64,000 nt of DNA from Oleispirillum sp965228165 (GCA_965228165.1 CBDDHB010000002.1:1-64000), one strand, 5' to 3'; counted from the first letter of the stretch, positions 8,412 to 17,599 are shown. The notes: generated by a model not told the origin, from the letters alone. Program-made: numbers and translations.

Positions 8412-9236
8412 ATGAGAATCGGCGTCGTCGCCCCGGGCCGTCCGATTTCGCCCGAAATCGCAAGGACATTGGCGGAACTGGTGGCGGAGATTCCCCAGCC
8501 CGCGCGCCCCGACGTCCGGGTCCATCCGCAGTGCTTCCTCTCCCACGGTCATTTCGCCGGGGACGACGCGGCGCGGGCCGGGGCCTTCCTGGAGGTCGCC
8601 AACGACGAGGATATCGACGCGGTGTGGTTCGCCCGTGGCGGCTACGGTTCCTTCCGATTGATCGAAACGGTTCTGCCCCGCCTGGGCGCGGCGGCGCGGA
8701 AGAAGGTCTATCTTGGCTACAGCGACGCCGGGGCCCTGATGGGGGCGCTGTACGGCGCGGGAATCGGGCGGGTCGCCCATGGGCCGATGCCGGTCGATCT
8801 GACCCGTCCGGGCGGCGCGGTCGCGGCGCGCCGGGCCTTGGCCTTCCTGACCCGGGGCGACGCCGCCGCGCGCGAGCCCTCGGCGACGGGGCGCGCGCCG
8901 ACGGTGGCCTTCAACATCACCATTCTCGCCCACCTGATCGGCACCCCCTATCTGCCCGATCTGGCCGGTCATCTGCTGATGCTGGAGGACGTGTCCGAGC
9001 CGATCTATCGCATCGACCGGGCGCTCGGGCAGATCGTCAGCGCGCCATCCATCCGGCGGGCGGCGGGGATGATGCTGGGGCGGTGCGGCGACATCGTCGC
9101 CAACGATCCCGACTTCGGCCAAGGCGAGGCCGAGGTCGCCGCCTATTGGTGCGAACGGTCGGGGATCGCCTATCTGGGGCGCGCCGACATCGGCCACGAC
9201 ATCGACAACAAGGTGGTGCCGTTCGGCGCCTGGTGA
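8412..9236 (+). CDS. ldcA: LD-carboxypeptidase (peptidase family S66)
   Basis: A 274-residue serine peptidase that removes the terminal D-Ala from recycled murein tetrapeptides. Family motifs are FARGGYGSFRL near residue 74, the nucleophile Ser104 in GYSD, Glu192 in LEDVSEP and the catalytic His262 in GHDIDN. No signal peptide is seen, consistent with the cytoplasmic LdcA enzymes. The ATG at 8412 is preferred because AGGAGGG lies just upstream. A longer in-frame start at 8358 would overlap the divergent Mpl start. The pairing with Mpl makes a compact muropeptide-recycling locus. Confidence 0.88.
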   Translation: MRIGVVAPGRPISPEIARTLAELVAEIPQPARPDVRVHPQCFLSHGHFAGDDAARAGAFLEVANDEDIDAVWFARGGYGSFRLIETVLPRLGAAARKKVYLGYSDAGALMGALYGAGIGRVAHGPMPVDLTRPGGAVAARRALAFLTRGDAAAREPSATGRAPTVAFNITILAHLIGTPYLPDLAGHLLMLEDVSEPIYRIDRALGQIVSAPSIRRAAGMMLGRCGDIVANDPDFGQGEAEVAAYWCERSGIAYLGRADIGHDIDNKVVPFGAW

Positions 9237-9276
9237 GCGCCGCCGAGGGGAGGGTTGGTGGCCGGGAGGGGGCAGG

Positions 9277-10080
9277 ATGCGGGCGTTCTATATCAACCTG
9301 GCCGATGCGGCGGAACGGCGCGCCGCGCTGGAAGCGGGGTTCGCCGCCCGCAAGAGCCCCGGCTGGGAACTGGCGCGGGTCGAGGCGGTGACGGCGGCGG
9401 AGGCGGCGGCGCTGCCGGGGCGTGCTTCGCCGCGCGAGAAGGCGTGTTTCTTGAGTCATCTCCGCGCGATCGAGGCCTCCCTGTCCGTGGACGGACCTTC
9501 CTGGATTCTCGAAGACGACGTCGCCTTCGGGCCGAACAGTTTTTCCCTGATCGACGGTTTCGTCGCCGACCGGGCGGAGGCGGGTTGGGACATTCTTCTG
9601 GCCGATTTCTGCATCGGCCATCTTGGCCAGATTCTGCGTTTCATGGGCATGGGGCGGGATTTGTTTCCGGCGCGGTGGGCGGTGACGCTGGACCTGCGGC
9701 CGGTCTTGTTCTCCGGCGCGATGTCCTATGTCGTCGCGGCGGAGGCGAAGCGGAAGATTCTGGATCTGCATGCCAGGGGGGACGCCATCGACCTTCCCTA
9801 CGACGTGTTCTTGCGGCAGGCGGCGCGTTCCGGAGCCCTGCGGGCGGCGGGGGTGTTTCCCTTCGCCACGACGTTGCAGCCGCTGGCGGAGCGTTCGCAA
9901 GTCAGCGGAGAGGATTCCGTCGAGACCGATTCTCTGCTGCGGTCGCTCAGCCGCGCCCTGTGGTTCGACCGCGATCTTTCCGCGCTGCTGCCTGGACTGG
10001 AAACGCGTATCCGCGACCATCCCGAGGCGCGGGTCTATGAGGCGATCCTGGGGGCGCTGCTGTTCGCCCGGCGGAAATAG
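9277..10080 (+). CDS. Glycosyltransferase family 25 protein
   Basis: A 267-residue GT25 enzyme, a family that transfers sugars onto lipooligosaccharide or other envelope glycans. Diagnostic features are the N-terminal FYINLADAAERR, CFLSHLRAI (about residues 57-65) and the metal-binding ILEDDV (about 77-82). It has no membrane segment. It follows the LD-carboxypeptidase by 40 bases and ends one base from the convergent Ehr small-subunit gene. Donor and acceptor sugars cannot be predicted. Confidence 0.82.
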   Translation: MRAFYINLADAAERRAALEAGFAARKSPGWELARVEAVTAAEAAALPGRASPREKACFLSHLRAIEASLSVDGPSWILEDDVAFGPNSFSLIDGFVADRAEAGWDILLADFCIGHLGQILRFMGMGRDLFPARWAVTLDLRPVLFSGAMSYVVAAEAKRKILDLHARGDAIDLPYDVFLRQAARSGALRAAGVFPFATTLQPLAERSQVSGEDSVETDSLLRSLSRALWFDRDLSALLPGLETRIRDHPEARVYEAILGALLFARRK

Positions 10081-10602
10081 CTATCGGCGCCGACCCGGTT
10101 CGAGCAGGGCGAGCAGGGCCTTCAGCATGACCAGCGGCGGCGGTGGGCAGCCGGAAATGCGCAAATCCACCGGCAGCACCGCGTTCACCCCGCCGACGCA
10201 GGCGGAACTGCCCGCGAAGACGCCGCCCGAACAGGCGCAATCGCCCACCGCCACCACCCATTTCGGCGACGGCGTGGCGGCGAAGGTGCGTTCCAGCGCC
10301 TCCCGCATGTTGCAGGTGACCGGCCCGGTGACCATCAGCACGTCGGCGTGGCGGGGCGAGGCGACGAAGCGGATGCCGAAGCGTTCCAGGTCGTAGAAGG
10401 CGTTGTTCAGGGCGTGCATTTCCAGTTCGCAGCCGTTGCACGAGCCGACATCAACGGCGCGGATGGCGAGCGAACGACCGAGCAGATGGCGCGACCGTTC
10501 GGCCAGGGCGTCGGCGACCTCGCGGCAGGCGGCCTCGTCGGCGTCGGGGGCGGGAACGGTGAGAGGTCCGCGCAGCAGCGAACCGGCGATCAGGTGACGC
10601 AT
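10081..10602 (-). CDS. ehrS: Ehr complex small subunit (NuoB/HyfI-like)
   Basis: A 173-residue homologue of complex I NuoB and hydrogenase-4 HyfI, the subunit carrying the proximal [4Fe-4S] cluster (N2). The four expected ligands are present: Cys55 and Cys58 in CNGCE, Cys122 in GDCACSGG and Cys152 in SGCPPPP. GPVT is also conserved. It is the last gene of the six-gene operon, 7 bases after the large-subunit gene. An intact cluster site beside a large subunit that lacks NiFe ligands is typical of Ehr complexes rather than true hydrogenases. Confidence 0.85.
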   Translation of the reverse strand: MRHLIAGSLLRGPLTVPAPDADEAACREVADALAERSRHLLGRSLAIRAVDVGSCNGCELEMHALNNAFYDLERFGIRFVASPRHADVLMVTGPVTCNMREALERTFAATPSPKWVVAVGDCACSGGVFAGSSACVGGVNAVLPVDLRISGCPPPPLVMLKALLALLEPGRRR

Positions 10603-10609
10603 CGGCGCC

Positions 10610-12112
10610 TCACAGGTCGTGCCCCGAATAGGAGCAGTTGAAGGACTTGTTGCACAGCGGGAAGTCGGCGACGATGTTGCCCTCGATCGCCGCCTCCAGC
10701 AGCGGCCACTGGAACCACGACGGGTCGCGCGGGTGGCAGCGCAGGATGCGGGTCTGGGCGTCCAGGCGCAGCCAGACGAAGACCTCGCCCCGGAAGCTTT
10801 CGGCGATGCCGCAGCCTTCGCGCACGCCGTCGGCGGCCGGGGGCGGCGGGGTCAGCAACGGGCCTTGCGGCATCTCGGCGACGATCTGCCGGATCAGGCG
10901 GATGCTTTCCCGGATTTCCTCGAAGCGCAGCCAGACGCGGGCGTTGACGTCGCCCGCGGCGAGTACCGGCACGGCGAATTCCAGCCGGTCGTAGGGCGGA
11001 TAGGCGAGGTCGCGGCGGGCGTCGAAATCCCGGCCCGAGGCGCGCCCGACCACCCCTCCGGCGGCGAATCGCCGGGTCAGGTCGGCCGACAGGATGCCGG
11101 TGGTGCTGGTCCGCTCCTTCAACGAGGCGGCGTCGTCGTAGACCTCCATCAGGCGGGGCAGCTCCGCGTCGAAGCGGATCAGCAACTCGGCGATCGCGTC
11201 CTCGCCGCGCGGCGACAGGTCGGCCGTGACGCCGCCGGGGACCACCCGGTCCATCATCAGGCGGTGGCCGAAGCAGACGTCGGCGGCGCGCAGGACGCGC
11301 TCGCGCAACGCGCCGCAGTGCGCCAGCATGATGGCGAAGGCGGCGTCGTTGCAGACCCCGCCGATGTCGCCGATGTGGTTGGCGATGCGTTCCAGTTCCG
11401 CCATCACCCCGCGCAGGGCGTGGGCGCGTTCCGGCGCGTCGAAGCCCAGCGCGGCCTCGGCGGCGCGGGAAAAGGCGACGGCATAGGCCACCGTGCTGTC
11501 GCCCGAGACCCGCCCGCACAGGCGCGCGCCGTCCGCCAGGGAAGCGCCCTGCATCAGACGCTCCACCCCCTTGTGGACATAGCCCAGCCGTTCTTCCAGC
11601 CGGACCACCGTCTCGCCGTTGGCGGTGAAGCGGAAGTGGCCGGGTTCGATGATCCCCGCATGCACCGGGCCGACCGGAATCTGGTGCACGCCCTCGCCCT
11701 TCACCGGCAGGAAGGGATAGGGCTCGGCCGCCTTGGCGGAGCTGTTCGGCCAGCGCCCGTGATCGAGCCAGGGACGGGGGTCGGGCAGGCCCACCGGCTT
11801 GTGACCGTAGAGGTCGGCGATGGCGCGTTCCAGACGCAGCGACGGCAGATGACGCCGCGACACCGAGGGATACTCGCCGCCTTCCACCGCCAGCGAGACC
11901 ACCGTCGGCGCGCTGTCCAGGCCGTACAGCGCCATGTGGACCTCGGCGTCGTCGGCCCACAGCGCCAGAAGGTCGGCCTTGCCCTGTTCCAGCAGATCGC
12001 AGACCGCGATCCAGCCCATGTGCTCGACCCGACGGCGCGGCCAGGGGGCATGCCCCTCCACCGCCGTGCCGTAGGCGCCAAGAAGTCCGTCGAGGCCGCT
12101 TGCGGCGTTCAT
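10610..12112 (-). CDS. ehrL: Ehr complex large subunit, NiFe ligands lost
   Basis: A 500-residue relative of hydrogenase-4 HyfG, FHL HycE and complex I NuoC/NuoD: an N-terminal NuoC-like part, then the large-subunit fold from about residue 145. In group 4 hydrogenases the NiFe site is held by a CGIC motif and a C-terminal DPCxxC. Here the first reads RLCGRVSGD (only Cys199) and the end reads SFNCSYSGHDL (Cys493, shifted, with no CxxC). A NiFe centre therefore appears impossible, which defines the Ehr group. No C-terminal maturation peptide is seen. Its catalytic partner, if any, is unknown. Confidence 0.82.
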   Translation of the reverse strand: MNAASGLDGLLGAYGTAVEGHAPWPRRRVEHMGWIAVCDLLEQGKADLLALWADDAEVHMALYGLDSAPTVVSLAVEGGEYPSVSRRHLPSLRLERAIADLYGHKPVGLPDPRPWLDHGRWPNSSAKAAEPYPFLPVKGEGVHQIPVGPVHAGIIEPGHFRFTANGETVVRLEERLGYVHKGVERLMQGASLADGARLCGRVSGDSTVAYAVAFSRAAEAALGFDAPERAHALRGVMAELERIANHIGDIGGVCNDAAFAIMLAHCGALRERVLRAADVCFGHRLMMDRVVPGGVTADLSPRGEDAIAELLIRFDAELPRLMEVYDDAASLKERTSTTGILSADLTRRFAAGGVVGRASGRDFDARRDLAYPPYDRLEFAVPVLAAGDVNARVWLRFEEIRESIRLIRQIVAEMPQGPLLTPPPPAADGVREGCGIAESFRGEVFVWLRLDAQTRILRCHPRDPSWFQWPLLEAAIEGNIVADFPLCNKSFNCSYSGHDL

Positions 12113-12121
12113 CGCATCACC

Positions 12122-13561
12122 TCACCCCAGCAAGACCGCGACCCTCTGGAACCATTCGACCAGAGGTCTGGGCAGCGAAATCCCCGCCCACAGAATCAGC
12201 GCCAGATGCGCGAACAACGGCGCCAGGGACGCCTGCAACGGGTGCGAATGCCCCGACGGTTCGCCGAACAGCACGCTTTGCAAACGCATCAGCAGCGCCC
12301 CGAAGCCGAGCAGCAGACCGGCGGCGAACAGCGCCGCCAGCCAGGGCTCGCGGGCGAAGGTGGTGGTGACGATCAGGAACTCGCTGGCGAAGACGCCGAA
12401 CGGCGGCAGCCCGGCGATCGCGACGACGCCCAGGCCCAGGCCCCAGGCCAGCGCCGGATGCGACACGCTCAAGCCGCGAATGTCCTCGATCTTCTGGGTG
12501 CCCTTGACCTGGGCGACATGGCCGACGGCGTAGAAGATCGCCGACTTGGTCAGGCTGTGCATGGTCATGTGCAAAAGACCGGCGAAATTGGCGATCGGGC
12601 CGCCCAGGCCGAAGGCGAAGGTGATGATCCCCATGTGCTCGATCGAGGAATAGGCGAACAGCCGCTTGATGTCGCGGCGGCGGTACAGCATCAGGCTGGC
12701 GAACAGCAGCGACACCAGCCCCATCACCACCAGCGCCGGTCCCGGCGACAGGGTGTCGGGGTTGGCGGCCAGGATCATCTTGAAGCGCAGCACCGCGTAC
12801 AGGGCGACGTTGAGCAGCAGCCCGGACAGAACCGCCGAGACCGGGGTCGGTCCCTCGGCGTGGGCGTCGGGCAGCCAGGCGTGCATCGGCGCCAGGCCGA
12901 CCTTGGTGCCGTAGCCGATCAGCAGGAAGACGAAGGCGAGGTTGAGCATGTGCGGCTCCAGCCCGGCGGCGGCGGCGAGCAGGGTGGTCCAGCACATCGC
13001 GGGCAGGCCTTCGCCGACCACCGGCTGGGCGACCAGATAGATCAGGATGGTGCCGAAGAACGCCAGGCTGATGCCGACGCTGCCGAGGATGAAATATTTC
13101 CAGGCGGCTTCGATCGCCTCGTGGGTGCGGTAGATGCCGACCATCAGCACCGTGGTCAGGGTGGCGACCTCGATCCCCACCCACATCAGGCCGATGTTGT
13201 TGCTGGCCAGGGCCAGGTTCATCGCCTCCATCATCAACTGGAACATCGCGTGATAGAACCGCAGGTGGACCGGGGTCAGGCGGCCGGTTTCCAGTTCGTG
13301 CGAGATGTAGGTGGCGCTAAAAATGCTGGTGGTCAGGCCGACGAAGGTGTTGAGAGCGATCAGATAGATGTTGAACCCATCGACGAACAGGATGTCGCCG
13401 GTTTCGGGCGACACCCAGAACAGGGTGACGGCGGCGGCGAAGGAGAGCAGCGAGGCGGCGATGTTGACCAGGGCGGCGACGCGATAGGCGGACAGCATTG
13501 CCAGCAGGGCCGCCGCCGCGATCGGCACGCACAGAACCAGGGTCAGCCCGGCGTCGGTCAT
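12122..13561 (-). CDS. ehrD: Ehr complex antiporter-like membrane subunit (HyfF/NuoN-like)
   Basis: A 479-residue polytopic protein, about 14 predicted helices, of the proton-translocating antiporter family shared by complex I and Mrp antiporters. The diagnostic stretch PMHAWLPDAHAEGPTPVSA lies near residue 220, and charged residues sit within helices as expected for a proton path. Its start overlaps the stop of the preceding gene (ATGA) and it ends 9 bases before the large-subunit gene. It corresponds to HyfF of hydrogenase 4. Confidence 0.85.
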   Translation of the reverse strand: MTDAGLTLVLCVPIAAAALLAMLSAYRVAALVNIAASLLSFAAAVTLFWVSPETGDILFVDGFNIYLIALNTFVGLTTSIFSATYISHELETGRLTPVHLRFYHAMFQLMMEAMNLALASNNIGLMWVGIEVATLTTVLMVGIYRTHEAIEAAWKYFILGSVGISLAFFGTILIYLVAQPVVGEGLPAMCWTTLLAAAAGLEPHMLNLAFVFLLIGYGTKVGLAPMHAWLPDAHAEGPTPVSAVLSGLLLNVALYAVLRFKMILAANPDTLSPGPALVVMGLVSLLFASLMLYRRRDIKRLFAYSSIEHMGIITFAFGLGGPIANFAGLLHMTMHSLTKSAIFYAVGHVAQVKGTQKIEDIRGLSVSHPALAWGLGLGVVAIAGLPPFGVFASEFLIVTTTFAREPWLAALFAAGLLLGFGALLMRLQSVLFGEPSGHSHPLQASLAPLFAHLALILWAGISLPRPLVEWFQRVAVLLG

Positions 13562-14220
13562 TTGTGTTCGCCCCTGTACTGGTCGAGGACGTTGATGTCG
13601 ATGGTGTCGAAGCGCTCGCGGATGCGGAAGACGAATACGCCGAAGACGAAAAAGGCGATCAGGACCGAGAAGGTGACGCTGATCTCGACCACCAGGGGCA
13701 TCCCCTTGGCGGCGGTGGCGGCCAGGATCAGGCCGTTTTCCATCGACATGAAGCCGACGATCTGGCTGATCGCGTTGCGGCGCATGATCATCATCAACAG
13801 GCCGAGCAGGATGATCGCCAGGGCGAAGGCCAGGTCCTCGCGGGTGGACGCCGTCTGCGCCTCGGTCATCGGCACGACGATCAGGATGGCGAGGATGGTC
13901 AGCAGCACCGCGGCGATCAGGGTCATGCCGACGCCGACCACGGTCTCGATGTCGCGGTGGATGCCCAGCTTGCGCACGATGCGGTGCAGCGCCCAGGGAA
14001 TCACTCCGGCCTTCATCACCAGGGCCAGCCCGGCGGTGATGTACAGGTGCGGCGCGTCCTGGGTGAAGGCCTGCCAGGCCACCGCCAGCGACAGCACCAC
14101 CGCCTGGACCGCGAAGACGTTGAGAATCGGGAACATCCGGTCCTGATAGAGCAGCATGAAGCTGATCAGCAGCATCAGGCCGGAGAGGAAGTGGGTGACG
14201 TCGTAACCGCTGGCGAACAT
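13558..14220 (-). CDS. ehrC: Ehr complex membrane subunit, HyfE-like
   Basis: A 220-residue hydrophobic protein with about six or seven predicted helices, resembling hydrogenase-4 HyfE (a NuoK-like core). The ATG at 14220-14218 overlaps the preceding stop as TGATG, and the protein ends in a short polar tail (LDQYRGEHK). A longer reading frame upstream is the antisense-like continuation of ehrB and is not used. It sits between the HyfC-like and HyfF-like genes, the order expected for an Ehr operon. Confidence 0.82.
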   Translation of the reverse strand: MFASGYDVTHFLSGLMLLISFMLLYQDRMFPILNVFAVQAVVLSLAVAWQAFTQDAPHLYITAGLALVMKAGVIPWALHRIVRKLGIHRDIETVVGVGMTLIAAVLLTILAILIVVPMTEAQTASTREDLAFALAIILLGLLMMIMRRNAISQIVGFMSMENGLILAATAAKGMPLVVEISVTFSVLIAFFVFGVFVFRIRERFDTIDINVLDQYRGEHK

Positions 14221-15176
14221 CACATCCCCCGCGACACGAACAGCAGGATCACCGCCAGGGTGGCGAACACCCCGGCGATCGCCAGGAACTGCGGCACCCG
14301 GAACACCCGCATCTTCGCCACCACGGTCTCGCCCAGGGCGAGCAGGCCGGCGGCGACGCAAAGCTTGAGCGCGTAGAACCCCGCGCCCGCCGCCATCGCG
14401 CCCAATCCGGCGCCGGGTTGGGCAAGGCCGAAGGGGAAGAACAGGCAGGCGATCAGCGAGACGTAGAGCACCATCTTCACCGCCGCCGCAAGCTCCATCA
14501 GGGCGAGATGGCGACCGGAATACTCCAGGATCATCGCCTCGTGCACCATGGTCAGCTCCAGGTGGGTCGATGGATTGTCCACCGGGATGCGGGCGTTCTC
14601 GGCCAGGGCGACGATGACCATCGCGACCAGGGCAAGGCCCAGCGAGACGCGCAGGCCGATCGGCTGGTTCAGCAGGTGCAGGGCGATCTCCGACAACTGG
14701 GTGGTGCCGACCACCAGGGCGGAGGTGAACACCACCAGCAGCATCGCCGGTTCGGCGAGGGAGGCGATCAGCATCTCGCGCGAGGAGCCGATGCCGCCGA
14801 AGCTGGTGCCGACGTCCAGCCCGGCCAGCACCAGGGCGAAGCGCGCGGTGCCGAGCAGGGCGACGACGACGATGATGTCGGCGGTCCAGCCGAAGATCAG
14901 CCCGGTGGCGTAGGTGGGGACCAGGGCGGCGGCGACCCAGGTGGTGGCGAACACCACATAGGGCAGGACGCGGTACAGCCACGAGGCGTTTTCGGCCATC
15001 AGGGCCTCTTTCCGCAGCAGCCGCCAGATGTCGCGATAGGGTTGCAGAACCGACGCGCCGCGCCGCAGCAGCAGGCGCGCCCGGACCTTGCGGGTCAGGC
15101 CGACGAGCAGCGGCGCCACCGCCACCACCAGCAGCATCTGCGTCCCCTGCGCCAGAAGGGAAAGGATCATTTCCAT
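14220..15176 (-). CDS. ehrB: Ehr complex membrane subunit, HyfC/NuoH-like
   Basis: A 318-residue membrane protein with about eight helices, homologous to complex I NuoH and HyfC, the subunit that couples the soluble arm to the proton-pumping arm. The family block LAENARIPVDNPSTHLELT and the following MVHEAMILEYSG are intact. The start ATG at 15176 overlaps the end of ehrA by 10 bases, and the stop overlaps the next start (TGATG). It has the acidic residues in the cytoplasmic loop that are conserved in NuoH-like proteins. Confidence 0.85.
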   Translation of the reverse strand: MEMILSLLAQGTQMLLVVAVAPLLVGLTRKVRARLLLRRGASVLQPYRDIWRLLRKEALMAENASWLYRVLPYVVFATTWVAAALVPTYATGLIFGWTADIIVVVALLGTARFALVLAGLDVGTSFGGIGSSREMLIASLAEPAMLLVVFTSALVVGTTQLSEIALHLLNQPIGLRVSLGLALVAMVIVALAENARIPVDNPSTHLELTMVHEAMILEYSGRHLALMELAAAVKMVLYVSLIACLFFPFGLAQPGAGLGAMAAGAGFYALKLCVAAGLLALGETVVAKMRVFRVPQFLAIAGVFATLAVILLFVSRGM

Positions 15177-17182
15177 AGCGCCACCACGACAAGAAGCACG
15201 ATCAGCGAGGCGAAGACCAGCGACAGATAGCGGCGGATGGTCAGGAATTGCAGCGCGTTGAGGCGGCCGGTCAGGGTCTCGACGGCGCGGACGATGGGGG
15301 TGAACGCCATGTCCCACGCCGGATCCCGGCTGGTCACCGAAAAGCGGGCGGGGGCGGTGCTGCCGGGCACCGGCATCTCGACGTGTTCGCGCGCCTGGAA
15401 CAGAACCCCGGCGAAGACCCGGCGCAGCGGCTGCGAGAAGCTGCTGGCGCTGTACTGGGTCAGGGGCGAGGCGTCGGGATAACCGCAATCCCAGGGCGCG
15501 CCCTTGCGCGAACCGCGCGCCGCGACGCGGTGGATCGCCCAGCCGGTGCCGAGGGACGAGACGATGATGAACGACAGGATGATGAAGGCGTTGTACGAAC
15601 TGCGGGTTTCGTCCACCGGAATCAGCGACAGGGGGGCCGGTCCGATCGACTGGTCGGGCATGGTTCCGCCGACGATCAGGGCCGACACCGGCGCCAGGAG
15701 TTCCACCACCAACGGTCCAAGAACCCCCAGGACGACGCACAGGACCGCCGCCGCGCCCATCGCGGCGAGCGAGAAGCCGTCGGTTTCGTGCGCCCGGGCG
15801 GCGGCGTCGGATCGCGCCCGCCCCAGGAAGGCGATGCCGAAGGCGCGGACGAAGCAGGCCGCCGCCAGCGCGGCGGCGATCGCCAGAACCGCTCCGGCGA
15901 GGGGGACCATGAACTTCATCAGCGGCTGGCCGATCGCCGGGCTGATCAGCACCGACTGGAACATCAGCCATTCCGAGGCGAAACCGTTGAGCGGCGGCAG
16001 CGCGGAAATCGCCGCCGCGCCGACCAGGAACAGTCCGGCGGTCTTCGGCATGCGGTGGATCAGGCCGCCCAGGCGTTCGATGTCGCGTTCGCCGGTGGCG
16101 TGCAGCACCGCGCCCGAGGCCATGAACAGCAGGGACTTGAACACCGCGTGGTTGAGCGCGTGGAACAGCGCGGCGCAGAAGGCCAGCGCCGCCGATCCGG
16201 ACAGGCCCTCGGCGCGGAAGACCAGGGCGAGGCCGAGGCAGAAAAAGATGATGCCGATGTTCTCCACCGTGCTGTAGGCGAGGATGCGCTTGATGTCCTT
16301 TTGCAGCAGCGCATAGAGCAGGCCGAGGAAGGCGGTGGCGGTGGCCTGGACGAGAAGCGGCAGTCCCCACCACCAGGAAGGCTCCCCGGCCAGATCGAAG
16401 ACGATGCGGATGAAGGCGTAGATCGCGACCTTGGTCATCACCCCGCTCATCAGGGCGGAAACGTGGCTGGGCGCGGCGGGGTGGGCCTCGGGCAGCCAGA
16501 CGTGCAGCGGCGCCAGTCCCGCCTTCGATCCGGCGCCCAGGGTGGCCAGGGCGAAGGTCGCGGCGGCGCCCCAGACCGGCAGGGTGCGTCCGCGCATCGC
16601 GTCGAAGGTGTAGTCGCCGTCCGGTCCCGCCATGGTGCCGAAGGCGAACAGCAGCATCAGGGTGCCGAAGCAGGCCATGACGATGTACAGATAGGCGGCG
16701 CGGCGGTTGGATTCGCCGCGATGGTCGGAAATCACCAGCGCCCACGAGGACAGGGACATCGCCTCCCACGCCACCAGGAAGGTGAAGGCGTCGTCGGCCA
16801 GGGGGGCGAGCATCATTCCGGCGAGGAACGGCGGGAAGAACGGCAGCACCCGGCGGGTTTCCTCCGCATGCGCGCCGTAGCCCAGGGCGAACACCGAGGA
16901 CAGCGCGCCGCCCAGGGCGATGACGATCAGGAAGAAGGCCGACAGCGCATCCAGGCGCAGATGCGACGAGGTCCAGGGCAGGCCGACCGGCAGAACCCGG
17001 CGCAGGGTCTCCGCCCCCGCCGCCAGATGCAGGAAGGCCAATCCCAGGATGATCGTCGAGAATCCCGCCGACAGGCCGTAGATCAGGCGGATCCGGGCCG
17101 GGGAGCGCCCCGGCGCCAGGGCGAGAAGGGCGGCGCCGCCCAGCCCGGCGATGGCGATCAGGATACCGTCGAGAATGCCCAT
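15167..17182 (-). CDS. ehrA: Ehr complex antiporter-like membrane subunit (HyfB/NuoL-like)
   Basis: A 671-residue polytopic protein of the NuoL/HyfB family, about 16 predicted helices. The typical segment PLHVWLPEAHPAAPSHVSAL lies near residue 225, followed by the conserved lysine-containing MSGVMTKVAIY. The long C-terminal part after about residue 420 is as in HyfB. It is the first Ehr gene and its ATG shares a base with the stop of the XRE regulator gene (TGATG), so translation is probably coupled. It is expected to move protons or sodium across the inner membrane. Confidence 0.85.
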   Translation of the reverse strand: MGILDGILIAIAGLGGAALLALAPGRSPARIRLIYGLSAGFSTIILGLAFLHLAAGAETLRRVLPVGLPWTSSHLRLDALSAFFLIVIALGGALSSVFALGYGAHAEETRRVLPFFPPFLAGMMLAPLADDAFTFLVAWEAMSLSSWALVISDHRGESNRRAAYLYIVMACFGTLMLLFAFGTMAGPDGDYTFDAMRGRTLPVWGAAATFALATLGAGSKAGLAPLHVWLPEAHPAAPSHVSALMSGVMTKVAIYAFIRIVFDLAGEPSWWWGLPLLVQATATAFLGLLYALLQKDIKRILAYSTVENIGIIFFCLGLALVFRAEGLSGSAALAFCAALFHALNHAVFKSLLFMASGAVLHATGERDIERLGGLIHRMPKTAGLFLVGAAAISALPPLNGFASEWLMFQSVLISPAIGQPLMKFMVPLAGAVLAIAAALAAACFVRAFGIAFLGRARSDAAARAHETDGFSLAAMGAAAVLCVVLGVLGPLVVELLAPVSALIVGGTMPDQSIGPAPLSLIPVDETRSSYNAFIILSFIIVSSLGTGWAIHRVAARGSRKGAPWDCGYPDASPLTQYSASSFSQPLRRVFAGVLFQAREHVEMPVPGSTAPARFSVTSRDPAWDMAFTPIVRAVETLTGRLNALQFLTIRRYLSLVFASLIVLLVVVALWK

Positions 17183-17454
17183 CAGCCTTGCCGCTCCGTC
17201 GGCGCGGGTTTGCTCCGCAGGCGCACGCCGCGCCCGCCCTCGGCGCTGGTCGCGCCGTCGCCGATCAGTTCGACTCCCGCCAGATTCAAGGCGGCGATCA
17301 CCCGGGTCAGCGAATCGACGACGCCGCGCACGTTGCCGTCGCTGCTTTCCATGCGCTGGATGGTCGGCACCGACAGCCCCGACAGTTCGGCCAGTTGCCG
17401 CTGGTCGATGCCGATCAAGGCCCGGGCCGCCCGCATTTGCGCGCCGGTGATCAT
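17182..17454 (-). CDS. Small XRE-type helix-turn-helix regulator
   Basis: A 90-residue protein, almost only an XRE/Cro-type helix-turn-helix (about residues 8-37, MRAARALIGIDQRQLAELSG then SVPTIQRME), with a basic tail. The ATG at 17454 is chosen because homologues begin MITGAQ. The open frame extends upstream to 17661 but without family similarity. It is first in the Ehr operon and overlaps ehrA by one base, suggesting that it regulates the complex or itself. Confidence 0.75.
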   Translation of the reverse strand: MITGAQMRAARALIGIDQRQLAELSGLSVPTIQRMESSDGNVRGVVDSLTRVIAALNLAGVELIGDGATSAEGGRGVRLRSKPAPTERQG

Positions 17455-17489
17455 GGATGTTGCCTCAAGAAGTAGCGTTCGCCACAAGG

Positions 17490-17501
17490 ATGGCATACCA
17501 T
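17490..17501. promoter_or_regulatory. Possible XRE operator dyad
   Basis: In the 145-base divergent gap between the XRE gene and the FkbM gene lies the short dyad ATGG-CATA-CCAT, 36 bases upstream of the XRE start, next to an AT-rich stretch (17523-17550). Position and symmetry fit an autoregulatory site. The arms are only four bases, so this is tentative. Confidence 0.3.
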
Positions 17502-17599
17502 AGAACCGCACCGCTGATCGTTCAAATATCATTTCATATTGTTTACGCATGGATGACTTGCGCGTTTCGCAGGGGGCGGCCTTTTCAAGGGGGAGTGGC

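Noticed and set aside
10081..17182. Formate hydrogenlyase or hydrogenase 4
   Set aside because: The large subunit lacks the CGIC and DPCxxC ligand pairs, and no formate dehydrogenase, HyfH-type ferredoxin or maturation gene is adjacent.
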